This document shows positions 1 through 10,612 of a DNA stretch of 64,000 nt, one piece after another. Position 1 is the first letter of the stretch. Every line of letters begins with the position of its first letter. The stretch is from Paramagnetospirillum magnetotacticum MS-1 (GTDB lineage: Bacteria > Pseudomonadota > Alphaproteobacteria > Rhodospirillales > Magnetospirillaceae), in NCBI RefSeq assembly GCF_000829825.1, contig NZ_JXSL01000009.1, forward strand, positions 186,001 to 250,000, in the 5' to 3' direction. Under the pieces are notes generated by a model. That model did not search any database. It saw only the letters and a list, made by a program, of their open reading frames with translations, and had not been told where the DNA came from. A program made the position numbers and the translations under genes.

Positions 1-3000
1 AGGCAAAGCTGACCTTGCCGCCGGAAGAGCTGTCGCCGATGATGGTCTGGTCAGCCCCGCCCACATAGAACACATCGTGGCCGCCGCCGCCGTTCAGCGT
101 GGCCTCGCCCAGATTGCCCAGAACGATCTCGTCCGCCGAGGTGCCGGTCAGGCTGGTGGGCAAGCTGACGCTTGTGGAAAGCGAGGCATAGGCGCCCAGC
201 GTGGCCGTATGGCCGTTGCCGGTGGCATCGGCCACGGTGGTGCCGCTGCCTTCATTGAACCGCCAGTCGGCCACCAGACCGGTGGAATTGGCCGCCGGGG
301 CCGAGGCGTAATTGGCGGAAACCTCGGACCCGCTCAGCGCCTTGTTCCACAGCCGGACTTCGTCCATCTGGCCCGCGAAGGTGTTATAGGCGGAACCCGT
401 CTGCTGACCGAGATACAGCGACTCGCTGTTGTTATTGATCACCGCCGTGTTGATGGTATTGGACAGGGTGCCGTTGATGTAGAAGCTGGTGGTGTTGGCG
501 GTCTTGTCGACCACCACGGCGATGTGGGTCCAGGTATTGCCATCGGCCACCACCGTGCCCGTGGACTTGATGGTATTGCCCTGAGAGCCATCCACCCAGT
601 ATTCCACATGGCCGCCTTCCAGGCCGATGGCGTAGCCGTAGGAGCCCTTCATCAGGATCTGATTATTGGAAGCCGCGCTGGGCTTGATCCATGCCTCGAT
701 GGACACGTAGTTGCCCATGTTCAGGTCGGTGGAATGGGCCACCGACATTTCCTGATGGCCGTCGCCCGTGGTGAAATTGGCAACGCCCGAATGGACGCCA
801 CCCGAGGTCCCCACCGCGCCGACGATCTTGGTGGTGGGATTGTTGGCCGAGCCGGTAAGGATGTGATCGATTCCGGCGCCCGATCCCGCGAACTGGTTCT
901 TGACCACCACTTCGCCGCCGCCCGCCACCGGGCTGAGATCGATGACCAGATCGTCGCCCACCTGACGGGCGCCCTTCAGCCCCGCTTCGGTGACAAGAGA
1001 ACCATCCAGCACATTGGTGCCAGCACTGTCGATGAGGGTCAGGGTTCCCGAAGTGGACGCTGCGGCCACATAGGTGTCGTTGCCGCTGCTGCCGATCACC
1101 GTGGCCGAGCCCGGCTGAGGCCCTTGAAGATTGACGGTTCCGGCCGCGGTCAACTGGAAGGTGTCGACCCCGTGGGCCTCGAGCGCGCCCATGCCCACCG
1201 CGTTGATATTGGCGGCGGTGTCGGCCACCTGGAAATGCCCCGAACCGGCCACCAGGTTCAGCGGCAGGGCCTGAGCGGCGGTCAGACTCACCGTTCCATT
1301 ATCGGTAATGACGACCGTATCGGCACCATGGCTGACGGCCACGGCAACGGCGCTGGTGGTCAAATTGGCGGCGGTATCCGCCACCAGGACATGGGCGCCC
1401 GTCGCCTTGGTCACCGCGCTGGTGATGTCCTTGGCCTGGGAGGCGTTGAGGGTCAGCGACACGCCGGTTGCCAGGGACAAAGCCGACTGGAAGGTCGTCG
1501 TCGCCGTGGTGATATTGTGCAGATCGGTATTCGCAGTGACGTTGGCGCCGACGATGGAGACTCCGCCCGTGCCGCTGATATGGTCCCCGTTGGCCTGAGC
1601 CAATGTCAGAGTCAGAGTCGCACTGGTCGATACGGTCATTGCGGGCTGAAGACTCAGCGTGGAGGTAATCCCCGTCAGATTGGTATTGGCGGCAAAGGTC
1701 GAATCGGCAATCGCCACCGTGCCCGCGCCGGAAATGGACTTGCCCGCCGCCTGGGCTGCGCTCAGCGTCAGCAGGGCGGCGGCGCCGACACTGGCCCCCG
1801 TCTGCAAGGTCAGGCTGGTCGCGGTGATATTGTGCAGATCCACCGCACCTGTGATGGCGGCATTGGAAATCTCCACCGTGCCCGCGCCGGAGATGGTCCG
1901 CCCCGCCGCCTGAGCCGAGGTCAGGATCAGCTTGGACTGGGCCGCCACGGAAAGACCGGAATCCAGGCTGAGTGTCCCGGTCGAGATGTTGTGCAGATCG
2001 ACGGTGCCGGAAATGCTGGTATTGCTGATGGCCACCGTGCCGCCGCCGGTGATGGTCTTTCCCGACGCCTGATTGGCGTTCAGCGTCAGAGTGAAACCGG
2101 GCGACACCACCACGCTGGACGCCATGGTCATGGTGGTGCTTATGTTGTGCAGATCGGTATCGACGCCGATGGTGGTATCGCCGATCACCACGGTGCCGGT
2201 ACCGGAAATGGTCTTGCCCGACGCCTGGGCGGCCGACAGGGTCAAGGTGCCGTTACCGGTCAGCGACAGGGCGAAGCTGCCGATATTGAAGGTTCCGGTC
2301 GGCGTGACATTGCCGCTGCTGGTATCGAGCACAGCCGTCAGGTTGGCCATATTGGACGTGTTGACCGTGGTCAGATTGCTGCTGGCGGTCAGACCCGTCA
2401 CCACCAGATTGGCCGTGCTGGCGCCGGTGATCAGCAAGGCGCTCTGAGCTGAGCTCAAAGCCAGGGAGATGGTGCCGGTCCCGGTGACAGCCACCGTATT
2501 GCCGTTGAAGGCGCCCTTGAAAGCCAGGGTCTGACCGGTGGTGGTGGCAATAGCCAGCGTCCCGCCGGTATCGGTCAGGGTGATGGCGTTGAAACCGGCG
2601 CCTACGATCTTGGCCACCGTAGCGGTATTAATCTCGGAGATGGTATCGGACACCGAGATGGTGGCGCCCGCCGAACGGTTGATGGTCAGGCCCAGATTGG
2701 AAAGGTTGAGAGCCGTTCCGGCAGACAGCGCCAAGGTGCCCGCGTCGGTGACGGTCACCGCCTTGACGCCCTTGCCCGCCAAGGTTGCCAGCGTGGCTCC
2801 GCCCAGATTGGCGGCGACATCACTGACCTGGAACTGACCGGTGCCGGGAACCAGGGTGCCGAAAGTAGAGGTGACCTGAGTGGCGGTCAGCGCCACGGAG
2901 CCGGTGCCGCTGATGGCCAGGGTATCGACCTTCCCCGCCAGGGAGGCGAGGTTGGTGGTGATATTGGAAGCGGTATCGAGGACCTCGAGATGGCCGCCGT

Positions 3001-6000
3001 GGGTATTGGTGAGAGTGAGCGTCTTGGCCTGGGAGGCGGTCAACAGCAAGGTGCCGTTATCGCTGAGGTCGATCTGATCGGCCCCCTTGGCGATCAAGCT
3101 CGCCACCTTGGAATTGGCGATGTTGGCGGTGCTGAGATTGGCGGCGGTATCTTGAACCTGGAGGTGCGCGCCGCTGGACTGGCTGATGGTTACGGCCGAC
3201 AGGGTCGTGGTGAGAGTGCTGACATCCGTAGTCAGAGTGCCGCCGGTGATCTGAATCTGATCCACATGCTTGCCCGGCAGACTGGCAAGGCTGACACCGC
3301 CCAACAAGGCGCCCGAGGCGGTATCGGCCACTTTCAGGTGGCCGCTGCCGATATTGACCGCCAGCGTATTCAGGGCGCCGATCTGGGCACCGGTCAGGGT
3401 GATGGTGCCGGTATCGCTGATGGTGGCCGATTCCACTGCCTTGGTCTGCAGCGAACTCAGAACGCTGGCGGTCAGATTGGCGGCCGTGTCCGACACCACC
3501 GCATGGGCGGTCGACCCTCCGGCGATGGTGAACGAGGCGGCGCCCGCCATCTTGGCCGCCGTGCCGGTCAGGGTGGCGGAACCGGTCAGGGTGACCTCGG
3601 CGCTCTTGAAGTCGCCGGTAAAAGTCTGGTTGGTGGCCCCCAAGGCCAATTGAGCGGTGTAGTGGGCCGCATTGGTAACGGTGGGCAGGGTGCTGGTGGC
3701 CGTCACGCCGGTCACCGCCACGGTGCCGCTGCCGCCGCCATTGAAGCTGCCCGCCGTGGACAGGGCCGAAAGAGCGCCGCTGAGCGTGCCGCCACCGCTG
3801 AGCGTCACCACCGCGCTACCGAAATTGCCGGTGAAGGTGAGGCTGCCGCTTACCGTAGCGGAAAGACCATTGGCGGCGAGATTGGTGGTCAGCGTGCTGA
3901 GATTGGAGGCCGCGACGACGCCCGAGGTGACGTTGACCTTGGCGGTGCCACTGCCGTTGATGGAGGCCAGGGTCTGAAGATCGCTGAGCGAACCCGACAA
4001 GGTGCCGTTGCCCACCAGGGTCAGGGGCGCGCCTGTGACGGCGAACAGACCAGTCTGGGCGAAGGTGGGGTTGCCGGTGGTATCCATCACCAGACCCAGC
4101 CCGCCCAGGGAGGCTCGCGACGGCTGGGATGTAAATCCGGCCAGCTTGATCAGGGTGCCGTCGAAATCGGTGCCGCTGCCCGAACCGTTGACGTAGATGT
4201 AACCGTCGCCACCACGCACGAAGAACACCACGGAATTGGCCGGAGCCCCGGCCTTGACGGCGGCCACCGCCGCCACGTTGTCGGCGGGCGCCGCGCCGAA
4301 GGTCCAGGGCGCGGCCAGATACTTCATGCCGCCCATGCCCGAGAAGGACAGGACGTTGCTGGTGCCGCTGCTCCAATTATTGATGGTATCGGGCGCCGCC
4401 ACGGTGGAATCGGTCTTCGCCTGATAGACGAAGACATTGCTGCCCGCTCCGCCGTCCAGGATATCGGCCCCGCCGCCACCGGTCAGAGTATCGTCGGCGG
4501 AACCGCCAGACAGGGTATCGGCCCCCGGGCCGCCCACCAGAATCTGCTTTTGCACCGTCAGGTTGATAGTGGCGGTGGCCGATGTGCTCCAGTCGATGCC
4601 GTCATTGGCCTGCCAGGTGAACGAGGTATTGACCGCACTGCCGCCCGACGGGGTATAGGTCAGCTTGCCGAGATCAGACAGCACGATCACCTGATTGGCG
4701 GTGACCGCCACACCGTTCAGTGCCAGGCTGCCAGCCGGCAACGAGACCACCTTGATGGAATGCAGCGTATTGCCGTAGCCGGTATCGCTGCCATTGGTCA
4801 GGGCATTATCGACGTCGCTGAACTTGCCGGTGAAGTCGGCGGCGCTGAAGCTGAACACCTTGCCCGCCACGCCGGAATAGGTAGCGCTGGTCACCACCGG
4901 AGCGTCATTCACGCCGGTGAGCGAAATGGTCATCTTGCCCGTGGCGGTCTGGCCGTACTGGTCGACCACCGTGTAGAGAACCGAATCCGTGCTGGTTTCG
5001 CCCTGGGCCAGCTTGGAGAAGCTGGAGGGCACCGTATAAGTGACCGTGCCGCCCGACAGCGAGACATTGCCGCCCGAGGACGAACCACGCGTCACCGATT
5101 GCAAGGTCAGGGTGAGGCCCGTCCCCGAAGCATGGGAGGTGAAACTGGCGGCGGTAAAGCTGCTGGCATAAGTGGCGGTGAAATCCGTCGCCGCTGGCTT
5201 GTCCAGCGCAGCCACGGTCAGGTTGACGGTGGCGGTCGAATAGGTGGTGGCGCCGTTATAGGTATTGGAAACGGTGTAGGTGAAGCTGTCGGTGCCGGTA
5301 TAGCCGGACGTCGCGGTGTATTCCGCCTTGCCGCTGACCACCTTGACCGTTCCATGGGACGCGCCGCCGACCGAGACCAGAACGCCAGCGTCGAAATTGG
5401 CGACGCCGAGCGGAGCAAAACCAGCCAGTTTGTCATTGGCCATCACGTCCAGAGCCACGGCACTCGAACTGCTGCCGGGATGGGCCGTGCGGAAGGCGGA
5501 ATCCACCGTATAACTATCAGCCACCGCCGTCGCGGCATGGTTGGCGGCGGTCTGGGCGGCCAGTTGGGCGGCGGCCTGCACCGACTTGGTATAGTCGGCC
5601 TGAACCGAGGTATCGATGCTCACCGCCGTATTGGCGTATTGAACGGCGGCACCGGCCTGGGCTTGGGCGGTCTTGACCTGGGAGGCCGCCGTGCTGGCCG
5701 CCGCCTGGGCGGCCAGGGCCGCCGCCTGGGCGGTGGACACGCTGGTGGTGCCGGTGGGGTCGGACAGACCGGCGATGGCGTCCGACGCGGTGTTCAGAGC
5801 CGTGGTCGCCGCCTTGGAGGCATTGGAGGCGTTGGTGGCGGCCGTGGTTGCGTTATTTTCCTCGGTCGTCTTGGTCAGACTGTGGGCCGAATCGAAGCTC
5901 TTCAGATCCTGGGCGGCGGAATCGGCGCGGTTGGCGGCGGCGGAGGCGGAATCGGCCGCCGCCTTGATCTGGCTCAGCGAGGCCGAAGCGGCGGCCTTGG

Positions 6001-9000
6001 CATTGGTGTAAGCCGACAACCAATAGGTCAGGGCCGCGCTCTGATCCTGGGCGAAGGCATTGGCGGCGGCGGCATCATCGCGTGACTGCAAGGTTTGGGC
6101 ATAGGCGGTCAGCGCCGTGGTCAGCGCCTGCTCGGCCCGGTTGGCCTCGATGGCGGCCACACCGGCAGCGGTACCGGCCGCCACGGCCGCGGCGGTGGAG
6201 GCATCGGACATGGCCGCCTGGGCCAGGGCGATCTTGGCGTTAAGAATGTCCAGCTTGGCGCTGGCCAAGGCCATCTTGGCGGTGAAATCGGCATGGGACG
6301 CGGTATAGACGGCGTCCAGGGCGTCCTTGTAATCGCTCTGAGCCGTAGAAACGTTGTCGAGAGCGGTCTTCACCGCCGCAGGCGTCCCGGCCAGGGCGGC
6401 CCCGGCCTTGGAGAGCGCCGTGGTCACATTGGTCTGGGCCGTCCCCACCTGGGTCTTGACGCTGGTGGCCTCGGATTGGGTGTTGGCGTATTCGGTGGCT
6501 GCCGTCTGGGTCCCGGCCTGGGTGCCCAGCGAGGCCGCCGCCTTGGTGTCGGTGGCATCGGTGGCGGCGGCGGTGGCCAGGGTCTGGGCCGTCTTGGACG
6601 CGGTGATGGCGGTCTCGGCGGCATTATGGGCCGCCGTGGACAGGTCCGACTGGCTTTGTGCGTTGTTCACCGCCGTGACCTGAGCGGTGACGATGGCCGA
6701 CTGGGCGGTGAAGGTGTCATTGGCCGCGTTGACCGTGACCGCATAGCTTTGCGCCTGGGTCAGGGCCTGCTGCGCCGTCTGGACGGCCTTCAGGGCGGAA
6801 CCCAGGGCATTGGCCGTAGACGTCCCGGCGGTATTGGCGCTGACGGCGGAAGCATAGGCGGTGGCGGCGTCGCTGGCCGCCGTGGAGGCCGACGACACCA
6901 GGAGGGCAATGGCGTCCTTGGCCGCCGACAACCGCGAGACCGCGGCCGAGGCCTGATCCACCGCCTTTACCGCCCGGTCATAGGCATTCTGGGCCGACTG
7001 ATAGGCCTGGGGGTCGATGGCCTTGTTATCAAGAGCCGACTGCAGTTTGGCGGCGGCCGCGAACTTCAATCCATAAAGGGTCGTGGCACCGGTCGTCGCC
7101 GCGTTGTCCGTGCCCAGCGCCGCCTGGGCGGCGGTCAGCTTGCTCTGCGCCTGGGCCAGAACCGTGGCGGACAAGGTGCTGGACGCGGTCGCGGCATCGG
7201 TACTGGCCTGTTGGGCGGCGGCCACGTCGGCGGCGCGCGACGCGGCGGCGGCCGCGTCGGAAACGATCTGCGCCAAGGAGGATTGGGCCGCCTTGACCAA
7301 GCCCAGCAACCGGCCCGCATCGGCGGCCTTGTCGGCGGCAACCTGCGCCTGCTGGGCGGCATCATTGGCCGCCTGGTTGGCCGTAAGCGCATGCCCCTTG
7401 GCAATGTTAGCGTCGGTATCGGTGTTGGTTAACCCCTCATTGGTGGCAACCGTCGCCGCATCGGTATGCGCCGCGCTGGAGGCTCCGCTGGCATCGGCGG
7501 CATCGGTCAAGGCCGCCGACGCATATTGGCGGATCAGGTCGATCTGAGCGTTATAGGCAGCCAGACTGGCGCCGGTCAGCGAACTGGGCGCCCCCGAGGC
7601 CAGAATCTGGCTGAGCAGGCTGGCGATGGTATCATTGGCGCTGGCAGCGGCACTGGCGGAGTTGGCTGCGGCGGATTCGGAACTGTTGGCCGAGGTCAAG
7701 GCCGTGTCGGCGCTGCTTTGGGCAACGGAGAGATTGGCGACACCTTCCGCCAGCAAGGCCTGATTCTTGGCGGCCGTGGCCTGCAGCACCCATTGCTGGG
7801 CCAGATCGTCATATTGCTGCGCCAGGGCCACTTGCTGGTCGATCTGCGCCTTGTAGGCGGCCAGGGACTGGTATTTGAGCAGCGCCGCCTGCTGGCCGGT
7901 GCTCAGCGTGGTGGTGATGGTGGTCTGGGTGCTGTCGGTGGAAACCTTGACGATGGTGTCGTAATTGGCGGGCACGCCGCCGCTTTCGGACCCCGCCGTG
8001 ACGGAACTGCCGTCGGTATTGAGACCGTAAAGCTTCAGACTCTGGACCGCATCGGCCAGGGCATTGGCTGCCGCCTTCTGGGCGGCCACCGCCGCCGCCA
8101 CTTGAACATCGGCGGCGTCCTTGTCATTCAGGACCAGAGTCAGGGCATTCACAGCCTGGGTGGAATTGGTGGTGCTGATTCCCGTCGCATGGGCCTTGGC
8201 CAGATTGGCGTCGTCCAGGGCGGACGCCGCCGCCAGCTTGGCGGTGGTCAGCTTGGCATTGATGGTGGTGCTGTCCGATGACAGGGCGGTATCCAACTGG
8301 TACTGCCACGCCGCCTCGGCGGCCTGTTCGTAACCGGCGGCATAGCCGTCGGCATAGGTGGCGGCGGCCAAAGCGGACTGGGCATCGGCATAAGCGTCCG
8401 ATGCCGACTGGGCGGTGGCCTGCGCCAGATCATAGGCGGTCTTGGCGCTGCTGAACGCGTCCTGGGCCGCAACAGCGGTCGCATGGGCAGAGGTATAATC
8501 CGCCTCGGCCTGAGTCAGGGTGTCCTTCCACAACTGAATCAGCGAATCCGTGGCGGCATAGCCATCGGCAACGGCCTTGGCCGCCCGCAAGGCAATGACA
8601 TTGGCATTGGTCGAGGCGGCATTGCCCAGCGCGATCTCGGCTTCGTCCGAAGACCAGCCGGTGGGCACGGTCAGGCCGAACAGCTTCAGGTAATCGGACG
8701 CGGCATTCAGGTAATTGCTCAGCGTGTCGTTGCGCGCCGCCGTCAATACCGCTTCGACCGCCGCCGAGGAAGCCGAGGCCACCAGCGGCGCCTCCAGGGC
8801 GCTCAGCTTGGTGGTGACCGCGTCGGACGCGGCGGTCGCCGCCGCCAGGGCCGTAGCAGCCTTGGTCTTCGCGGCATCAAGATTGGTATGCGCGGTATTC
8901 CAGTCGGAAATGGACGACCCATCCGTCCACAGACCGGCGACGTTGTTGGTGGCCGCCGCCGCGATGGAGCCGTCGGCCGTGGAAATGGTGGAAGATGCGT

Positions 9001-10513
9001 TGCTGTAATCAGTCCCGGCCTCGAACTGAGTGATCAGACTCAGGGCCTTGGCGAAGGGGCCCGCCGCTCCGCTGGCCTGACGGATCAGGGCATCGGCGGC
9101 GGCCAGCATGGCCTTGGCCGAGGCAAGATCCGTGGCCGCCTGGGTGGCATTGGTCGAAGCCTCGGAAATGGCGGTGTTGGCCAGGGCCAGGGCCGTCGAT
9201 CCGCTGGCCGGAACGATGGCAAGTTTGGCCTGGTCCAGCAGGGCCGTGACCTGTCTGACCGCATCGGCCTCGCGGGCGCCGAAATCGTCCTGGAACTGAT
9301 GGAACTGCTGCTCCGCCACCCGGACGGCGATATCGCGGGCGTCCTTGACCAGGGCAACGATAAGTTCCTTATTCGCCGCAATCTGCTTTTGCGCGGATTC
9401 GACCTGGGCCTGATGCAGTTCCTGAATCTGTTGCAGCGCGCCCTTCTGCTCACCGCCCTGCTGCCCGGTGGGTGGCGGCACGACGGGAGGCGGCGTGGTC
9501 GGCTGCTGCTGCTGAAGCTGCTGCTGCACCGCCTGGACCGCCTGATTGAAGGCGGCGGAAAGGGTGTTGGCGGCATTGGGCAGGGCCGCACCGGCATTAC
9601 CCGCCACCTGCATGACCTGCAAGGGCGACATCTGCTGCGCCACCATGGTGCCGGTGGCCGACATCACGGCGGCCGCGCCAGCCGAGTTCAGGGTCAAGGT
9701 CTGGCCGGAAGACGAGGTGACGCTGACCTCGCCGGTCACGCCGCCCTTTTCCGCCATCATGGCGACGGTATTGCCGTTACCGGCCACGCCGGTGCCGCGG
9801 ATGCCCACGGTCATGGTCGGCGTCTTCAGACTCATGGCGTCGGGGGCCGCCTTGGCGATCTGGCCCGAGACCAGGGCGAAGGAGCCCGACACCAGCGACA
9901 TCTGCGCGTCACCGGTCTTGGCGCCCGGATCATAGGCCAGATGGTCGAGGACCAGACGGCCCTTCTCGCCCAAGGACATGGTGGTGCCGTCGGCGAAGGT
10001 CACGCCCACGGCGCTGCCCTGCGCCGTCTGCAGGACATCGCCTTCGAGAACGTTATCGCCCTTATGCAATTCGCCCGTGGTGCCGTCCGAATGCTTGACG
10101 CTGACCGACCCGTTCAGGGTCTCCACCTTGCCGATGGCGGTGGCACCCGAGCCGCCGCCCGCTTGGGCGTACTGGCCCGGCGCCAGCGGCCCGGCCAGCT
10201 TTCCGGCCAGGGCGGCGTCGATCATCGCGCCCGAATCGTTCATCAGCGGCGGGGGATTTTCCGAACCGAAATAGCCCTTGATCACCACGCGGGTGCCATC
10301 GGCGCCCACCAGCACCAGATCGCTGCCCTGGCGCACATACTCGGCATCGACGAGAAGATTACCGCCGGGCACCATGACCTTGGCCATGCCAGCCGAGTCG
10401 ATGACGACGGACGGCTGCGGCTTCACGGCAGGCGCATGCCCGCCCTCGACGCCCTTCGCCCCTGCCCCGCCTTCTCCCCCCGAATTGGAAGGCCGTTCAT
10501 CCCTAGGCGCCAT
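1..10513 (-). CDS. Giant multidomain FecR/RTX/cadherin-like/LamG surface or secreted protein (3' end outside window)
   Basis: One uninterrupted minus-strand frame gives about 3,504 residues and is still open at base 1. The ATG has a GAGGG-type ribosome site. Reading domains in order (residues approximate): disordered Gly/Pro N-terminus 1-60; FecR-like domain 124-250; Gln/Pro linker 323-353; Ala/Ser/Thr/Asp-rich helical stalk with many Gln and few basic residues 360-1650; three Ig/cadherin or VCBS-like domains 1666-1985; RTX nonapeptide-like GGxGxD repeats 1986-2030; a long series of beta repeats 2105-3140, including five tandem units of 52-53 residues; a LamG/concanavalin-like domain 3250-3420; a second GGGGHD-type RTX segment near 3455-3498. 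There is no classical signal peptide, which fits type I secretion. Known relatives with FecR N-termini and RTX are giant adhesins. Adhesion and export by the ABC/HlyD pair at 59.7-63.3 kb are inferences. The C-terminal secretion signal is not visible. Confidence 0.9.
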   Translation of the reverse strand, partial: MAPRDERPSNSGGEGGAGAKGVEGGHAPAVKPQPSVVIDSAGMAKVMVPGGNLLVDAEYVRQGSDLVLVGADGTRVVIKGYFGSENPPPLMNDSGAMIDAALAGKLAGPLAPGQYAQAGGGSGATAIGKVETLNGSVSVKHSDGTTGELHKGDNVLEGDVLQTAQGSAVGVTFADGTTMSLGEKGRLVLDHLAYDPGAKTGDAQMSLVSGSFALVSGQIAKAAPDAMSLKTPTMTVGIRGTGVAGNGNTVAMMAEKGGVTGEVSVTSSSGQTLTLNSAGAAAVMSATGTMVAQQMSPLQVMQVAGNAGAALPNAANTLSAAFNQAVQAVQQQLQQQQPTTPPPVVPPPTGQQGGEQKGALQQIQELHQAQVESAQKQIAANKELIVALVKDARDIAVRVAEQQFHQFQDDFGAREADAVRQVTALLDQAKLAIVPASGSTALALANTAISEASTNATQAATDLASAKAMLAAADALIRQASGAAGPFAKALSLITQFEAGTDYSNASSTISTADGSIAAAATNNVAGLWTDGSSISDWNTAHTNLDAAKTKAATALAAATAASDAVTTKLSALEAPLVASASSAAVEAVLTAARNDTLSNYLNAASDYLKLFGLTVPTGWSSDEAEIALGNAASTNANVIALRAAKAVADGYAATDSLIQLWKDTLTQAEADYTSAHATAVAAQDAFSSAKTAYDLAQATAQSASDAYADAQSALAAATYADGYAAGYEQAAEAAWQYQLDTALSSDSTTINAKLTTAKLAAASALDDANLAKAHATGISTTNSTQAVNALTLVLNDKDAADVQVAAAVAAQKAAANALADAVQSLKLYGLNTDGSSVTAGSESGGVPANYDTIVKVSTDSTQTTITTTLSTGQQAALLKYQSLAAYKAQIDQQVALAQQYDDLAQQWVLQATAAKNQALLAEGVANLSVAQSSADTALTSANSSESAAANSASAAASANDTIASLLSQILASGAPSSLTGASLAAYNAQIDLIRQYASAALTDAADASGASSAAHTDAATVATNEGLTNTDTDANIAKGHALTANQAANDAAQQAQVAADKAADAGRLLGLVKAAQSSLAQIVSDAAAAASRAADVAAAQQASTDAATASSTLSATVLAQAQSKLTAAQAALGTDNAATTGATTLYGLKFAAAAKLQSALDNKAIDPQAYQSAQNAYDRAVKAVDQASAAVSRLSAAKDAIALLVSSASTAASDAATAYASAVSANTAGTSTANALGSALKAVQTAQQALTQAQSYAVTVNAANDTFTAQSAIVTAQVTAVNNAQSQSDLSTAAHNAAETAITASKTAQTLATAAATDATDTKAAASLGTQAGTQTAATEYANTQSEATSVKTQVGTAQTNVTTALSKAGAALAGTPAAVKTALDNVSTAQSDYKDALDAVYTASHADFTAKMALASAKLDILNAKIALAQAAMSDASTAAAVAAGTAAGVAAIEANRAEQALTTALTAYAQTLQSRDDAAAANAFAQDQSAALTYWLSAYTNAKAAASASLSQIKAAADSASAAANRADSAAQDLKSFDSAHSLTKTTEENNATTAATNASNASKAATTALNTASDAIAGLSDPTGTTSVSTAQAAALAAQAAASTAASQVKTAQAQAGAAVQYANTAVSIDTSVQADYTKSVQAAAQLAAQTAANHAATAVADSYTVDSAFRTAHPGSSSSAVALDVMANDKLAGFAPLGVANFDAGVLVSVGGASHGTVKVVSGKAEYTATSGYTGTDSFTYTVSNTYNGATTYSTATVNLTVAALDKPAATDFTATYASSFTAASFTSHASGTGLTLTLQSVTRGSSSGGNVSLSGGTVTYTVPSSFSKLAQGETSTDSVLYTVVDQYGQTATGKMTISLTGVNDAPVVTSATYSGVAGKVFSFSAADFTGKFSDVDNALTNGSDTGYGNTLHSIKVVSLPAGSLALNGVAVTANQVIVLSDLGKLTYTPSGGSAVNTSFTWQANDGIDWSTSATATINLTVQKQILVGGPGADTLSGGSADDTLTGGGGADILDGGAGSNVFVYQAKTDSTVAAPDTINNWSSGTSNVLSFSGMGGMKYLAAPWTFGAAPADNVAAVAAVKAGAPANSVVFFVRGGDGYIYVNGSGSGTDFDGTLIKLAGFTSQPSRASLGGLGLVMDTTGNPTFAQTGLFAVTGAPLTLVGNGTLSGSLSDLQTLASINGSGTAKVNVTSGVVAASNLSTLTTNLAANGLSATVSGSLTFTGNFGSAVVTLSGGGTLSGALSALSTAGSFNGGGSGTVAVTGVTATSTLPTVTNAAHYTAQLALGATNQTFTGDFKSAEVTLTGSATLTGTAAKMAGAASFTIAGGSTAHAVVSDTAANLTASVLSSLQTKAVESATISDTGTITLTGAQIGALNTLAVNIGSGHLKVADTASGALLGGVSLASLPGKHVDQIQITGGTLTTDVSTLTTTLSAVTISQSSGAHLQVQDTAANLSTANIANSKVASLIAKGADQIDLSDNGTLLLTASQAKTLTLTNTHGGHLEVLDTASNITTNLASLAGKVDTLAISGTGSVALTATQVTSTFGTLVPGTGQFQVSDVAANLGGATLATLAGKGVKAVTVTDAGTLALSAGTALNLSNLGLTINRSAGATISVSDTISEINTATVAKIVGAGFNAITLTDTGGTLAIATTTGQTLAFKGAFNGNTVAVTGTGTISLALSSAQSALLITGASTANLVVTGLTASSNLTTVNTSNMANLTAVLDTSSGNVTPTGTFNIGSFALSLTGNGTLTLSAAQASGKTISGTGTVVIGDTTIGVDTDLHNISTTMTMASSVVVSPGFTLTLNANQASGKTITGGGTVAISNTSISGTVDLHNISTGTLSLDSGLSVAAQSKLILTSAQAAGRTISGAGTVEISNAAITGAVDLHNITATSLTLQTGASVGAAALLTLSAAQAAGKSISGAGTVAIADSTFAANTNLTGITSTLSLQPAMTVSTSATLTLTLAQANGDHISGTGGVSIVGANVTANTDLHNITTATTTFQSALSLATGVSLTLNASQAKDITSAVTKATGAHVLVADTAANLTTSAVAVAVSHGADTVVITDNGTVSLTAAQALPLNLVAGSGHFQVADTAANINAVGMGALEAHGVDTFQLTAAGTVNLQGPQPGSATVIGSSGNDTYVAAASTSGTLTLIDSAGTNVLDGSLVTEAGLKGARQVGDDLVIDLSPVAGGGEVVVKNQFAGSGAGIDHILTGSANNPTTKIVGAVGTSGGVHSGVANFTTGDGHQEMSVAHSTDLNMGNYVSIEAWIKPSAASNNQILMKGSYGYAIGLEGGHVEYWVDGSQGNTIKSTGTVVADGNTWTHIAVVVDKTANTTSFYINGTLSNTINTAVINNNSESLYLGQQTGSAYNTFAGQMDEVRLWNKALSGSEVSANYASAPAANSTGLVADWRFNEGSGTTVADATGNGHTATLGAYASLSTSVSLPTSLTGTSADEIVLGNLGEATLNGGGGHDVFYVGGADQTIIGDSSSGGKVSFA

Positions 10514-10582
10514 GCCACCCTCATCTCAAAAATTGGCCACGCGCCATCGACGGCGCGCGACAGCCACTTCGCACCACTCTGC

Positions 10583-10612
10583 ATGATACGGCCAATTGCG
10601 AGAAAAGGTCAA
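10583..10612 (-). promoter_or_regulatory. Sigma70-like promoter for the giant gene
   Basis: On the minus strand TTGACC (10612-10607) is followed after 18 bases by TATCAT (10588-10583), a five-of-six match to the -10 consensus. It lies 70 bases before the start codon of the giant gene and downstream of the kinase terminator. Direct sequence reading; activity is inferred. Confidence 0.55.

Noticed and set aside
1200-4300. Repeated motifs that at DNA level might suggest a CRISPR array or minisatellite
   Set aside because: Repeats are degenerate, multiples of three, in frame, and encode beta repeats of the giant protein. No spacer/repeat structure and no cas genes.
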